Positions 30,350 through 38,285 of a stretch of 64,000 nucleotides of DNA are shown here, piece by piece (within the stretch, counting starts at the first letter, position 1; the number at the start of each line of letters is the position of its first letter). Location of the stretch: positions 1,364,001 to 1,428,000 of the forward strand of contig NZ_VMSF01000001.1 of the NCBI RefSeq assembly GCF_009765225.1, read 5' to 3'. A program made the translations under genes and the position numbers. Origin of the DNA: Leifsonia sp. AG29. GTDB lineage: Bacteria; Actinomycetota; Actinomycetes; Actinomycetales; Microbacteriaceae. Under the pieces are notes generated by a model. The model was not told where the DNA came from and made no database searches. It saw only the letters and a program-made list of their open reading frames with translations.

Positions 30350-32038
30350 CTACTGAGCGGCCAGCAACTGGTCGCGGACCTTCCGCCGGATGACCTTCCC
30401 GACGATCGAGCGGGGCAGCTCCTCCACCGCGAACACGTGCTTGGGCACCTTGTACGCCGTCAGGCAGTCGCGCGCGTACGCGCGGATCGCCTCCTCGTCG
30501 AAGGAGGCGCCGGGCTCCATGACCACCGCCGCGACGACGTCCTCGCCGCCGCGGCGATGGGGGAGGCCCACGACGGCGACATCCGACACGCCCGGGAACG
30601 AGCGGAGGGCATCCTCCACCTCGGTCGGCGAGACGTTGAAGCCGCCCGTCACGATGAGCTCCTTGATGCGGTCGACGATGCGGACGAAGCCGTCCTCGTC
30701 CATCGTGACGATGTCGCCGGTGCGGAACCACCCGTCGGGCGTGAGCACCTTGGCGGTCTCGTCCGGCTTCCGCCAGTAGCCGGAGAAGACCTGGGGGCCG
30801 CGCGCGAGCAGCTCCCCGGGTTCCCCGAAGGCGCGGTCGGCCGACGGGTCGTCGGGGTCGGCCACTCTCAGCTCGGTGCTCGGCAGGGGGAGCCCGACGG
30901 TCCCCTCCTTCCGCCTCGCACCGACGGGGTTGGCCATCAGGACGGGGGAGCATTCGGAGAGACCGTAGCCCTCGACGAGGAACCCGCCGGTGCGCTCCTC
31001 CCAGAGCTCGACGATGCTCTGCGGGAGGCTCATCGCCCCCGAGATCGCGATCCGGATGCCCGAGAGCGAGATCTTGCGCTTCTCGGCCGCCTGCACGAGC
31101 CGCTCGTAGATCGGGGGGACGGCGGGGAGGAACGTCGCCGGCCGCCGCTTGATGACGTCGAGCACGAGGTCCGGGTCGAACTTGGGGAAGAGGATCAAGC
31201 GCGCGCCCATGCTCATGGCGAACGTGAGGCACAGCGTCAGGCCGTACGCGTGGAACAGGGGGAGGACCGCGTAGACGACGGACGTGCCGCGCTCGATCGT
31301 GGGAACCCAGGCGCGAGCCTGCGCCGCGTTCACCGTGAGATTGGCGTGGCTGAGCATCGCACCCTTCGGGATGCCCGTCGTGCCGCTCGTGTACTGGATG
31401 AGCGCGAGGTCGTCGCGCTCCGGACGTGGGTGGGCCTTCGACAATCGGCGCGAATCCACGAGCTTGTCCCACGGGATGGTCCCGGTCGTCTTGCCGGTGA
31501 GCTGTTCGCGCGCCTTCCGCGCGGCCGGCACGGGCAGCCGCAGGGCGATCCGCTTGCTCGCGGGCATCGCGCGCGTGAGGTCCACCGAGACGACCGTCGT
31601 GACGCCCAGATCGGCGGGAAGCTCCTGCACGGTCGCGGCGATCTTGTCCCACACCACGGCCACGGTGGCACCGTGATCCTCGAACTGGTGGCGGAGCTCG
31701 CGCGGGGTGTACAGGGGGTTGTGCTCCACCACGACACCCCCGAGCCGCAGGACCGCGTAGAAGGCGACCACGTGCTGCGGGCAGTTGGGGAGGACCAGCG
31801 CCACGCGGTCGCCCTTCTGCACGCCGAGCTTGCGGAGACCCTCCGCCGCGCGGGAGATCTGCTCGCCCAGCTCGGCGTACGTGGTCGTGGCGCCGAAGAA
31901 CTCGAGGGCGACGTGCTTGCCGAACGCGGCGACGGAGTCGTCGATCAGGTGCGCGAGGGATCCGGAGGGGACCTCGACCTCGGCGGGGACGTCCGGCGCG
32001 TATCCGGCGACCCAGGGCTTGTCGGAGTAGGTGGTCAC
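30350..32038 (-). CDS. Long-chain fatty acid-CoA ligase (AMP-forming)
   Basis: 562 residues. Adenylates a carboxylate and transfers it to CoA. Seen: P-loop YTSGTTGIPKGAML (from residue 216), EGYGLSECSPV, GWFRTGDIVTMDEDGF, the hinge DRIKELIVTGGFNVSP and the C-terminal catalytic lysine in SIVGKVIRRK. Resembles FadD. GTG start seven bases after TAGGCT (32051-32046), leaderless by pattern; the TAG of that box is the stop codon of the upstream SDR gene. Confidence 0.92.
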   Translation of the reverse strand: MTTYSDKPWVAGYAPDVPAEVEVPSGSLAHLIDDSVAAFGKHVALEFFGATTTYAELGEQISRAAEGLRKLGVQKGDRVALVLPNCPQHVVAFYAVLRLGGVVVEHNPLYTPRELRHQFEDHGATVAVVWDKIAATVQELPADLGVTTVVSVDLTRAMPASKRIALRLPVPAARKAREQLTGKTTGTIPWDKLVDSRRLSKAHPRPERDDLALIQYTSGTTGIPKGAMLSHANLTVNAAQARAWVPTIERGTSVVYAVLPLFHAYGLTLCLTFAMSMGARLILFPKFDPDLVLDVIKRRPATFLPAVPPIYERLVQAAEKRKISLSGIRIAISGAMSLPQSIVELWEERTGGFLVEGYGLSECSPVLMANPVGARRKEGTVGLPLPSTELRVADPDDPSADRAFGEPGELLARGPQVFSGYWRKPDETAKVLTPDGWFRTGDIVTMDEDGFVRIVDRIKELIVTGGFNVSPTEVEDALRSFPGVSDVAVVGLPHRRGGEDVVAAVVMEPGASFDEEAIRAYARDCLTAYKVPKHVFAVEELPRSIVGKVIRRKVRDQLLAAQ

Positions 32039-32045
32039 GCAGCCG

Positions 32046-32051
32046 AGCCTA
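32046..32051 (-). promoter_or_regulatory. -10 box of the acyl-CoA ligase overlapping upstream TAG stop
   Basis: Minus-strand TAGGCT: first three bases are the stop of the SDR gene; seven bases then GTG 32038. Suggests the ligase can be transcribed separately from its upstream neighbour. Confidence 0.5.
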
Positions 32052-32714
32052 CGCGGAGGCGGTGGCGCGCCGAAGCGCTTCCGGGATCGGGTCCGGGCCG
32101 GCGACGACCTCCCACTGACGCCCGACCGTGTCCGGGTCGGCCAGGCAGGCCGCGATGAGCCGGGCGACGTCCTCGCGGGCGATGGAGCCCCGTGGCACCG
32201 AGTGGCCCAGCGTGACGGAGCCCGTTCCCTCCTCGATGGTCAGGGCACCCGGCCGGAGGATCGTCCAAGCGAGCCCGGAGGCGCGCAGCTCGGCGTCCGC
32301 GTCCCTCTTCGCCTCGACGTAGGCGCGCCACTGCGGGTCGGCGTCCTCGGCCACGGGAGAGTCCACGCCCCACGCCGACACCTGCACGAAGCGGTCGATC
32401 CCGGCCTCCGCGGCCGCCTGCTGCGACAGCACCGAGCCGCCGTAGTCGACCGTGCGCTTGCGGTCGACGCCCGATCCCGGTCCGGCGCCGGCGGAGAACA
32501 CGATCGCGTCGCATCCGTCGACAGCCCTCGCGAGGGCGTGGGCGTCGCCCTTCTCGATGTCGAGCAGCACCCCCTCGCCACCGAGGCGGTAGACGTCTTC
32601 GGCGTGCTCGTCCTGCCGGACGATCCCGACGAAGTCGTCACCCTGGTCGTAGAGCACCCGCATCAGCTGCTGGGCGACTTTTCCGTGGGCACCGACGATC
32701 GCGATTCGACTCAT
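32049..32714 (-). CDS. NAD(P)-binding SDR-like protein (SDR_a5 type)
   Basis: 221 residues. MSRIAIVGAHGKVAQQL is a Rossmann glycine motif; the chain continues with AIVFSAGAGPGSG, a helix, FVQVSAWGVD and YVEAKRDADAELRASGLAWTILRPGAL, typical of small atypical SDRs whose function is mostly unknown. Probably first gene of a two-gene unit with the acyl-CoA ligase ten bases downstream. Start ATG has GGTGAC directly upstream. Confidence 0.78.
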   Translation of the reverse strand: MSRIAIVGAHGKVAQQLMRVLYDQGDDFVGIVRQDEHAEDVYRLGGEGVLLDIEKGDAHALARAVDGCDAIVFSAGAGPGSGVDRKRTVDYGGSVLSQQAAAEAGIDRFVQVSAWGVDSPVAEDADPQWRAYVEAKRDADAELRASGLAWTILRPGALTIEEGTGSVTLGHSVPRGSIAREDVARLIAACLADPDTVGRQWEVVAGPDPIPEALRRATASA

Positions 32715-32830
32715 GTCACCATCTTCCCCCCAGAGGGAGGCCGGGCCCACGTCACCGGCGTCCGCGACGCGCCTCCGCTCACCGCGAACGGTCCGCGCGA
32801 GCGGAGGCGTGCTCTGTTACGGTCGTGCCC

Positions 32831-33133
32831 ATGACGTCGATCGCTGAGCTGACCGGGAGGCTGCTGTCCGCGGTCCTCGCGGCCGGCTGGACAGCGACGC
32901 CCGCCGGGATGCTCGCTCTCGCGGGCCTCGTCGGCGCGCTCGGCCTCGTGACGGTCGCGGCGGCCGCCGCCCTCCGCTCCGTAGCAGCCCTGGCGGCGTC
33001 GCTTCGGCGCCGTCCGATGCTCTCCTGTCCGGTCCGTCCCCCGGCCGGCTGGCTCCTCGCCGGGCAATCCGATCCGGATGCCGACGGTCACGCCCGCCCG
33101 CGGGCGCCGTCGACCACCCTGCGGGCCGTCTAG
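32831..33133 (+). CDS. Small membrane protein beside yidC paralogue
   Basis: 100 residues, ATG seven bases after TACGGT (32818-32823), leaderless by pattern. One long hydrophobic segment (about residues 8-45, possibly two helices) followed by LRRRPMLSCPVRPP and a polar tail. Similar short proteins often accompany a second YidC in Microbacteriaceae and carry only a DUF label (DUF6412, from memory). Function unknown; 73 bp separate it from the yidC-like gene, so joint expression is likely. Confidence 0.6.
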   Translation: MTSIAELTGRLLSAVLAAGWTATPAGMLALAGLVGALGLVTVAAAAALRSVAALAASLRRRPMLSCPVRPPAGWLLAGQSDPDADGHARPRAPSTTLRAV

Positions 33134-33206
33134 CGGGCCGGGTCCGTCCCTTCCGCTGCCGACGGCCAGACGACGTCATCGTCCGTCCGAAAGCAGGGAG
33201 CACCCC

Positions 33207-33989
33207 GTGGACTTCTTCTCCTGGCCGCCCGTCGCGGCCGTCCTCGACGCGGCCTACCGCCTCGTCATCGCCCTGTCCGACGCCTTCGCCGGGTTCGCCG
33301 GCCCGGCCTCGGGCATCGTGGCCGTCATCGTGCTGACGATGCTGGTCCGACTGATCCTTCTCCCCGTCGGCGTGAGCCAGGTGCGCGCCGAGCTCACGCG
33401 GCGGCGGCTGGCCCCTCGGCTGGCCGAGCTGCAGCGGCGGCACGCCGGCGACCGGGAGGCGCTGGCCCGCGCGACCGTGGAGCTCTACCGCACCGAGGAG
33501 GCCTCCCCGTTCGCGGGGATGCTGCCCCTGATCGCCCAGATCCCGGTCCTCGCCACGGTCTACGCCCTGTTCTCCCGGGCGACGATCGCCGGTCACGTCA
33601 ACTCGCTCCTGGGTGAGCACGCCTGGGGCGCGCCGCTCGGCACGAGCTTCGTCGGGCTCACCGGCGTGGGCCCGGGAATCTGGCAGGCCCTCCCCGTCTC
33701 TGTCGTCGTGCTCGCGCTCATCGCGCTCGTGACCGCGGTGTCCCGTCGGGTCCTCGCCGTGCCCGTGCCCGACGGGTCTGCGACGCCGAACACCGGCGTC
33801 GTTCGGGCCCTGTCGTTCCTGCCGTACGCGACGGTGGTGTTCGCTGCCTTCGTGCCGCTCGCCGCCGCCGTGTACATCCTGACGTCGACCACCTGGACCG
33901 TCCTGGAGCGGTATCTCCTCCGGCGCCTGCTCGATCCGGCGCGACCGGGAGGGGCGGACGGGACAGCACGGCCCTCGATCAGCCGATGA
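33207..33989 (+). CDS. YidC/Oxa1-family membrane insertase, accessory copy
   Basis: 260 residues. Inserts proteins into the membrane. Seen: a first membrane segment (about 35-55), LLPVGVSQVRAELTRRRLAPRLAELQRRH as the cytoplasmic coiled hairpin, FAGMLPLIAQIPVLATVYALF and two or three C-terminal membrane segments. No large periplasmic domain, as in Gram-positive YidC. The arginine in the RLILLPVGVSQVR groove region is present. The primary actinobacterial yidC sits near dnaA/rpmH, none of which is here, so this is probably a second copy. GTG start with GGGAG six bases upstream. Confidence 0.88.
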   Translation: MDFFSWPPVAAVLDAAYRLVIALSDAFAGFAGPASGIVAVIVLTMLVRLILLPVGVSQVRAELTRRRLAPRLAELQRRHAGDREALARATVELYRTEEASPFAGMLPLIAQIPVLATVYALFSRATIAGHVNSLLGEHAWGAPLGTSFVGLTGVGPGIWQALPVSVVVLALIALVTAVSRRVLAVPVPDGSATPNTGVVRALSFLPYATVVFAAFVPLAAAVYILTSTTWTVLERYLLRRLLDPARPGGADGTARPSISR

Positions 33990-34016
33990 TCCCTTCTGCC
34001 TCCCACCGGGCGAACT

Positions 34017-34022
34017 TACAAT
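34017..34022 (+). promoter_or_regulatory. -10 box of the 34029 gene, leaderless
   Basis: TACAAT, six bases, ATG 34029; the closest to consensus of the leaderless set. Confidence 0.6.
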
Positions 34023-34028
34023 GCTGGC

Positions 34029-34706
34029 ATGTTCGTCGAGGGAACGCTTCGATGGCAGGTCACCGAGGACTGTCCCCGGGACCTGCTGATGGCCCTCGCC
34101 GTGCGTGATCTCGTCGGGCTGAAGGGAGTCGGCGACCCGGTGCTCCCTCCGCTCGCCCCCTCCGTGGCACCCGTCCTGCAGCCGCACGGCTCCCGGGAGG
34201 TCCGGCGTCCCGCTGCGCCGGGAGCCGGTGCCCGAGGAGCCGGAGCCGGATCGGCCGAGAGGTCCTCCCGGTCACCCCGAGCGCTGGAGCAGCAGTGGCT
34301 GGCCTGGTTCGCCGCCGCGGTCGATCGCGAGCACCGCCCGCTGACCGGACTGCTGCAGCCGCCGCACTTCCCGGCCTTCGACCGGGCGATCGATCTGCAG
34401 GACGTGATCATCGCCCACTACGACGCCGCGGCGGTGTGGGCGGAGGAGCGTCATCAAGAGTACGCAAGCGCGGCGGCCGAGCACCACGCGCGCCGAGCGG
34501 CCGACATCGTCGATGTGGTGCACGAGCGCGAGCACGAGCTCCGGCGGCAGGCGGGCTACTTCCGGCTCGACATCGACGTGCTTCCGCTCGCCGAGAGCGG
34601 CGCCTGGATCGTCGGCCCGCACACCGTCGTCGTGAGCGCGTCGCTCCGCGAGGACTCTGCGGCCTTCCGCGACTGGTTCCGCCCGATGGTCGCCGCGCTC
34701 GTCTGA
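34029..34706 (+). CDS. Conserved-looking protein of unknown function
   Basis: 225 residues, not recognised. Residues 1-40 form a folded N-terminus (MFVEGTLRWQVTED), 45-85 are a Pro/Ala/Gly/Arg/Ser-rich linker, and 88-225 a second domain with a long His/Glu/Ala helix (about 135-170) ending in beta strands (IDVLPLAESGAWIVG, HTVVVSASL). No signal peptide or membrane segment. Leaderless start. Convergent with the aldo/keto reductase across a hairpin at 34714-34734. Confidence 0.65.
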   Translation: MFVEGTLRWQVTEDCPRDLLMALAVRDLVGLKGVGDPVLPPLAPSVAPVLQPHGSREVRRPAAPGAGARGAGAGSAERSSRSPRALEQQWLAWFAAAVDREHRPLTGLLQPPHFPAFDRAIDLQDVIIAHYDAAAVWAEERHQEYASAAAEHHARRAADIVDVVHEREHELRRQAGYFRLDIDVLPLAESGAWIVGPHTVVVSASLREDSAAFRDWFRPMVAALV

Positions 34707-34713
34707 CCGAGCG

Positions 34714-34734
34714 CCCCGGCCGACGAAGCCGGGG
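34714..34734. terminator. Hairpin between convergent genes
   Basis: CCCCGGC (34714-34720) pairs with GCCGGGG (34728-34734) over a seven-base loop, placed between two converging stop codons. Confidence 0.5.
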
Positions 34735-34753
34735 GAGCCCGGTCTCGGACGGT

Positions 34754-35758
34754 TCAGGCGGGGCGCTTGGCCGGCGAGGTCGTCAGCGCCGGGTCGGTCT
34801 CCGCCACGTCGCCGACCGCCTCGTCGATCCGGGCGAGGACGTCGCCCGAGAGGCGGATCCCGGCGGCGGCCGCGTTGGAGGACACCTGCTCGGGGCGGGA
34901 CGCCCCGACGATCGCACCGGCCACGTTCGGGTTCTGCAGCACCCAGGCGACCGCGAGCTGCGCCATGGTGATGCCCAGCTCGTCGGCGACCGGCTTGAGC
35001 CGCTGCACGGAGGACAGCACATCGTCGCGGAGGAAGGAGCGGATGGCGTTGGCGCCGCCCTTCTCGTCCGCGGCGCGGGTGCCCGCCGGAGGCTGTTCGC
35101 CCGGCTGGTACTTGCCGGTGAGGACGCCCTGCGCGACCGGTGACCAGACGATCTGCGAGATGCCCAGTTCGGCCGAGGCGGGGACCACCTCCTTCTCGAT
35201 GACCCGCCAGAGCATCGAGTACTGCGGCTGGTTCGAGATGAGCTGGAAGCCGAGCTCCTTCGCGAGAGCGTGGCCGGCGCGGAGCTGGCTCGCGTTCCAC
35301 TCGCTCACCCCGATGTAGAGCGCCTTGCCGGCGCGTACCACGTCGGCGAACGCCTGCATGGTCTCCTCCAGCGGCGTCTCGCTGTCGTACCGGTGCGCCT
35401 GGTAGAGGTCGACGTAGTCGGTGCCGAGCCGTTCGAGGGAGCCGTCGATCGACTCGAGGATGTGCTTCCGCGAGAGACCGACGTCGTTGTGACCCTTCGG
35501 CCCGGTCGGCCAGTACACCTTGGTGAAGATCTCGAGGGAGGCGCGACGCTCGCCGCGCAGGGCGTCGCCGAGCACCTTCTCGGCGACGGTGTTGGCGTAC
35601 GCGTCGGCCGTGTCGAACGTGGTGATCCCGGCGTCGAGCGCCGCGCGCACCGACTGCGTCGCGACGTCGTTCTCGACCTGCGAGCCGTGGGTGAGCCAGT
35701 TGCCGTAGATGATCTCGGAGATCTTGAGTCCGCTGTTGCCGAGGTATCGGAATTCCAT
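34754..35758 (-). CDS. Aldo/keto reductase, potassium-channel beta-subunit type
   Basis: 334 residues. NADPH-dependent carbonyl reductase. The AKR tetrad is visible: Asp49 (TFDTADAY), Tyr54, Lys80 (FTKVYWP) and His122 (YQAHRYD). SVWSP-type loop IVWSPVAQGVLTGKY and the C-terminal VGASRPEQV cofactor motif match the YghZ/Kv-beta subgroup. Leaderless: TAGCGT (35771-35766), seven bases, ATG. Divergent from dinB. Confidence 0.9.
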   Translation of the reverse strand: MEFRYLGNSGLKISEIIYGNWLTHGSQVENDVATQSVRAALDAGITTFDTADAYANTVAEKVLGDALRGERRASLEIFTKVYWPTGPKGHNDVGLSRKHILESIDGSLERLGTDYVDLYQAHRYDSETPLEETMQAFADVVRAGKALYIGVSEWNASQLRAGHALAKELGFQLISNQPQYSMLWRVIEKEVVPASAELGISQIVWSPVAQGVLTGKYQPGEQPPAGTRAADEKGGANAIRSFLRDDVLSSVQRLKPVADELGITMAQLAVAWVLQNPNVAGAIVGASRPEQVSSNAAAAGIRLSGDVLARIDEAVGDVAETDPALTTSPAKRPA

Positions 35759-35814
35759 GGGGGCAACGCTACTCGCGGGGCCCGACTGTCGGCTGCCGGT
35801 GGCAAGCTGGACCA

Positions 35815-37089
35815 GTGGGACCAGCGGACGGCAGCGACCGGCGGGTGACGACCGGCGAGGTCGACGACGCCGAGGCGACGATCCTGCATGTCGACATGGA
35901 TGCCTTCTTCGCGTCGGTGGAGCTTCTGGAGCGTCCGGACGCGCGGGGCAAGCCCGCGATCGTCGGGCACGCGGGAGGGCGGGGCGTCGTCACCAGCGCG
36001 ACCTACGAGGCCCGCAAGTTCGGCGTGCGGAGCGCGATGCCGATGTCGCAGGCGCTCCGGCTGTGCCCGACGGCGATCATCCTCCCGCCGCACTACGAGA
36101 AGTACACGCAGTACTCGCGCGCTGTGATGCGGATCTTCCAAGAGGTCACACCGCTCGTCGAGCCGTTGAGCATCGACGAGGCCTTCCTCGATGTGGCCGG
36201 TGCGCGACGCCTCCTGGGCTCTCCGCGGCGCATCGCAGAGCTCGTCCGCGCGCGCGTCCGGGACGAGACGGGCCTGACCTGCTCGGTCGGCGTCGCGGGC
36301 ACGAAGTTCATGGCGAAGCTCGCCTCCGGCCGGGCCAAGCCGGACGGCCTCCTGGTGATCCCGCCCGCAGACACGATCGCCTTCCTGCGCCCGCTCCCGG
36401 TCGGCGCCCTCTGGGGAGTGGGCGCGAGCACCCAGGCCCAGCTCGAGCGGATGGGGATGCGGACGGTCGCCGACATCGCCGACGCCCCGGTCCAGGTTCT
36501 CCAGCGGGCGGTCGGGGAGGCCTCGGCCCGCCGCCTCCACTCCCTCGCCAACGGGCGCGACGCCCGCCGGGTCACGCCGGAGTCCCGTGAGAAGAGCATC
36601 GGTCACGAGAACACGTTCTCGGTCGACGTGGACGACGCCGACACGCTGCGCCGGGAACTCCTGCGGCTCTCCGGACGGGTCGGGGAGCGCCTCCGGAGCC
36701 ACGGGCTGGTCGGCCGGACGGTGTCGATCAAGGTCCGGTACTCCGACTTCAGGACGATCACGCGGTCGCGCACCCTCGCCGAGCCGACCAACGTGGGGCG
36801 GCGGCTCTTCGAGGAGGCATGGGACGTGTTCGAGACCATCGGCGTCGACCTCCGCGCCACTCCGATCCGGCTGATCGGCGTCCGGGCCGAGCAGCTCATG
36901 GAGGCGGGAGGCGACGCTCTCGCGCTGTGGGACCCGGACGAGGAGTGGCGCGAGACCGAACGGGCCCTCGACGCCGTGAGCGCCCGCTTCGGTCGAGGGG
37001 TGATCGGTCCCGCCTCGCTGGTCCGCCGCTCCCGCGACGCTGAACGCGCCGAGCAGGACGGCCGCAACCCCCGCTGGCTGAGCGACTAG
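35815..37089 (+). CDS. dinB: DNA polymerase IV (Y family)
   Basis: 424 residues if GTG 35815 is the start; GTG 35845 is an alternative. Translesion polymerase. Seen: ILHVDMDAFFASVE with metal-binding Asp27, YEARKFGVRSAMP steric region, LSIDEAFLD with Asp121 and Glu122, thumb-domain HhH region (LWGVGASTQAQLERMGMRTVADIA) and little-finger domain (KSIGHENTFSVD). The upstream CAAGCT, six bases before GTG 35815, is one mismatch from the leaderless TANNNT pattern. No LexA-type operator was recognised. Confidence 0.92.
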   Translation: MGPADGSDRRVTTGEVDDAEATILHVDMDAFFASVELLERPDARGKPAIVGHAGGRGVVTSATYEARKFGVRSAMPMSQALRLCPTAIILPPHYEKYTQYSRAVMRIFQEVTPLVEPLSIDEAFLDVAGARRLLGSPRRIAELVRARVRDETGLTCSVGVAGTKFMAKLASGRAKPDGLLVIPPADTIAFLRPLPVGALWGVGASTQAQLERMGMRTVADIADAPVQVLQRAVGEASARRLHSLANGRDARRVTPESREKSIGHENTFSVDVDDADTLRRELLRLSGRVGERLRSHGLVGRTVSIKVRYSDFRTITRSRTLAEPTNVGRRLFEEAWDVFETIGVDLRATPIRLIGVRAEQLMEAGGDALALWDPDEEWRETERALDAVSARFGRGVIGPASLVRRSRDAERAEQDGRNPRWLSD

Positions 37090-37150
37090 TCGGCGCCGCC
37101 CGCGTCACCGGGCCCTGGTCAGGGTCGGACGCCCGCGCTACCGTGAGGGC

Positions 37151-37483
37151 ATGACGAACTTCTCCCTCAGAATCGCCGAGCTCATGACCTCCTCCGGCAT
37201 CAAGTCGGTCTACGGCGAGCCGGTGGTCGTCGACGGGACGACGGTCGTCCCGGTGGCGGCCGTGCAGTTCGGCTTCGGCGCAGGCTCCGGCGGCGACTCG
37301 GGCGAGGACGCGCCCGGCGGCGCCGGCGGCGGCGGTGTCGCCGTGCCCTTCGGCGCCTATGTCGCCGACGAGACCGGCGTGCGCTTCCGGCCGAACCTCA
37401 TCACGCTTCTCGCGGTCGGGATCCCGTTCATGTGGGTCACCGGTCACGCCTGGGCCCGGGTGATCCGCGCGCTGAAGAAGTAG
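37151..37483 (+). CDS. GerW/YtfJ-family protein
   Basis: 110 residues. The conserved core KSVYGEPVVVDGTTVVPVAAVQFGFGAG, a Gly-rich middle (PGGAGGGG) and GAYVADETGVRFRPN identify the GerW (YtfJ) family, named from Bacillus spore germination but common in non-sporulating actinobacteria with unknown role. The C-terminus has one hydrophobic segment (LITLLAVGIPFMWV) and basic end. Leaderless: TACCGT (37139-37144), six bases, ATG; a -35-like TGGTCA at 37116-37121 lies 17 bp upstream. Confidence 0.82.
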   Translation: MTNFSLRIAELMTSSGIKSVYGEPVVVDGTTVVPVAAVQFGFGAGSGGDSGEDAPGGAGGGGVAVPFGAYVADETGVRFRPNLITLLAVGIPFMWVTGHAWARVIRALKK

Positions 37484-37494
37484 CAGCCCGGTAC

Positions 37495-37500
37495 TACACT
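37495..37500 (+). promoter_or_regulatory. Candidate -10 box of the thiamine transporter transcript
   Basis: TACACT immediately upstream of the TPP aptamer; expected start near 37507. Confidence 0.5.
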
Positions 37501-37508
37501 GGAGCCCG

Positions 37509-37600
37509 AACACGGGAGTCCGGTGTGCCGGGCTGAGAGGAAGCTGCTCCAAGCTTCGACCGTCGAACCTGATCTGGGTCATGCCAGCGCAGGGAGGCAT
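37509..37600 (+). ncRNA. TPP (THI-box) riboswitch
   Basis: Classic thi-box elements in order: GGGAGTCCGG (37514-37523), CTGAGA (37533-37538), ACCTGATCTGG (37567-37577) and GCCAGCGCAGGGA (37583-37595). Binds thiamine pyrophosphate and reduces expression of the transporter genes downstream. A 60-base expression platform follows before the ykoE GTG. Confidence 0.93.
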
Positions 37601-37608
37601 CTCACGAA

Positions 37609-37659
37609 TCCCGTGCCCTGCTTCGTCATGGTGGCGAAGGCATCGAGAGAAGGGGCACG
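37609..37659 (+). promoter_or_regulatory. Riboswitch expression platform that can hide the ykoE ribosome site
   Basis: CGTGCCC (37612-37618) pairs perfectly with GGGCACG (37653-37659), which covers the end of the purine-rich ribosome site AGAAGGGG (37648-37655) before GTG 37663. The overlapping TCCCGTG (37609-37615) alternatively pairs with CACGGGA (37511-37517) at the 5' edge of the aptamer. These two pairings exclude each other, consistent with a translational OFF switch. A small CTTCG/CGAAG stem (37621-37639) lies in between. Confidence 0.55.
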
Positions 37660-37662
37660 CAA

Positions 37663-38283
37663 GTGCAGTCATCCATCGCATCCACCGCCGCGCGGCCGGC
37701 ACGCGTCCTCCGCTGGCGTGTCGTCGACATCGTCGTGGCCAGCGTCGTCGCGGTCGCCTCGGGCGTCGTCTTCTGGGTCTGGGATCTCCTCCAGAACCCG
37801 ATCTCCGGTCCGGTCACGGCCGTGGCGCCCGGTTTCCAGGGCATCCTCAACGGACCGTGGCTGTTCGCCGGCGTCCTGACCGCCCTCATCGTCCGGAAGC
37901 CGGGAGCCGCGCTGTACGGCGAGCTCGTTGCGGCGGTCGTGTCGGCCCTGATCGGCACCCAGTGGGGCATCGCGACGCTGTATTCGGGCCTCGTCCAAGG
38001 GCTCGGAGCCGAGCTGGTCTTCGCCCTGTTCCTCTACGCAGGCTGGGGCCTCGTGCCCGCGTTGCTGGCCGGGGCCGGCGCCGGAGCTGGCGAGTCGATC
38101 CTCGACCTCCTGTACTGGTATCCGGGGTCGAAGCCCGAGTTCGCCGTCGTCTATGCGATCACCACGATCGTCTCCGGACTCGTGTTCGCCGGCCTCGGCT
38201 CCTGGCTCCTCGTCCGCGCACTCGCGCGCACCGGTGCCCTCACCAGGTTCGCCGCCGGACGAGAGGCGACCGGGCGGGTCTGA
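37663..38283 (+). CDS. ykoE: ECF transporter substrate-binding (S) component for thiamine or its pyrimidine precursor
   Basis: 206 residues, GTG start. About five or six hydrophobic segments; motifs WRVVDIVVASVVAVASGVVFW at the start and AELVFALFLYAGW and GAGESILDLLYWYP later match YkoE. With YkoD and YkoC it forms a membrane uptake complex thought to import hydroxymethylpyrimidine/thiamine; the TPP riboswitch supports this. First gene of a three-gene operon. Confidence 0.92.
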   Translation: MQSSIASTAARPARVLRWRVVDIVVASVVAVASGVVFWVWDLLQNPISGPVTAVAPGFQGILNGPWLFAGVLTALIVRKPGAALYGELVAAVVSALIGTQWGIATLYSGLVQGLGAELVFALFLYAGWGLVPALLAGAGAGAGESILDLLYWYPGSKPEFAVVYAITTIVSGLVFAGLGSWLLVRALARTGALTRFAAGREATGRV

Positions 38284-38285
38284 CC

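Noticed and set aside
37151-37483. Evidence of sporulation from a GerW-like protein.
   Set aside because: The family is common in non-sporulating actinobacteria and no other sporulation gene is present.
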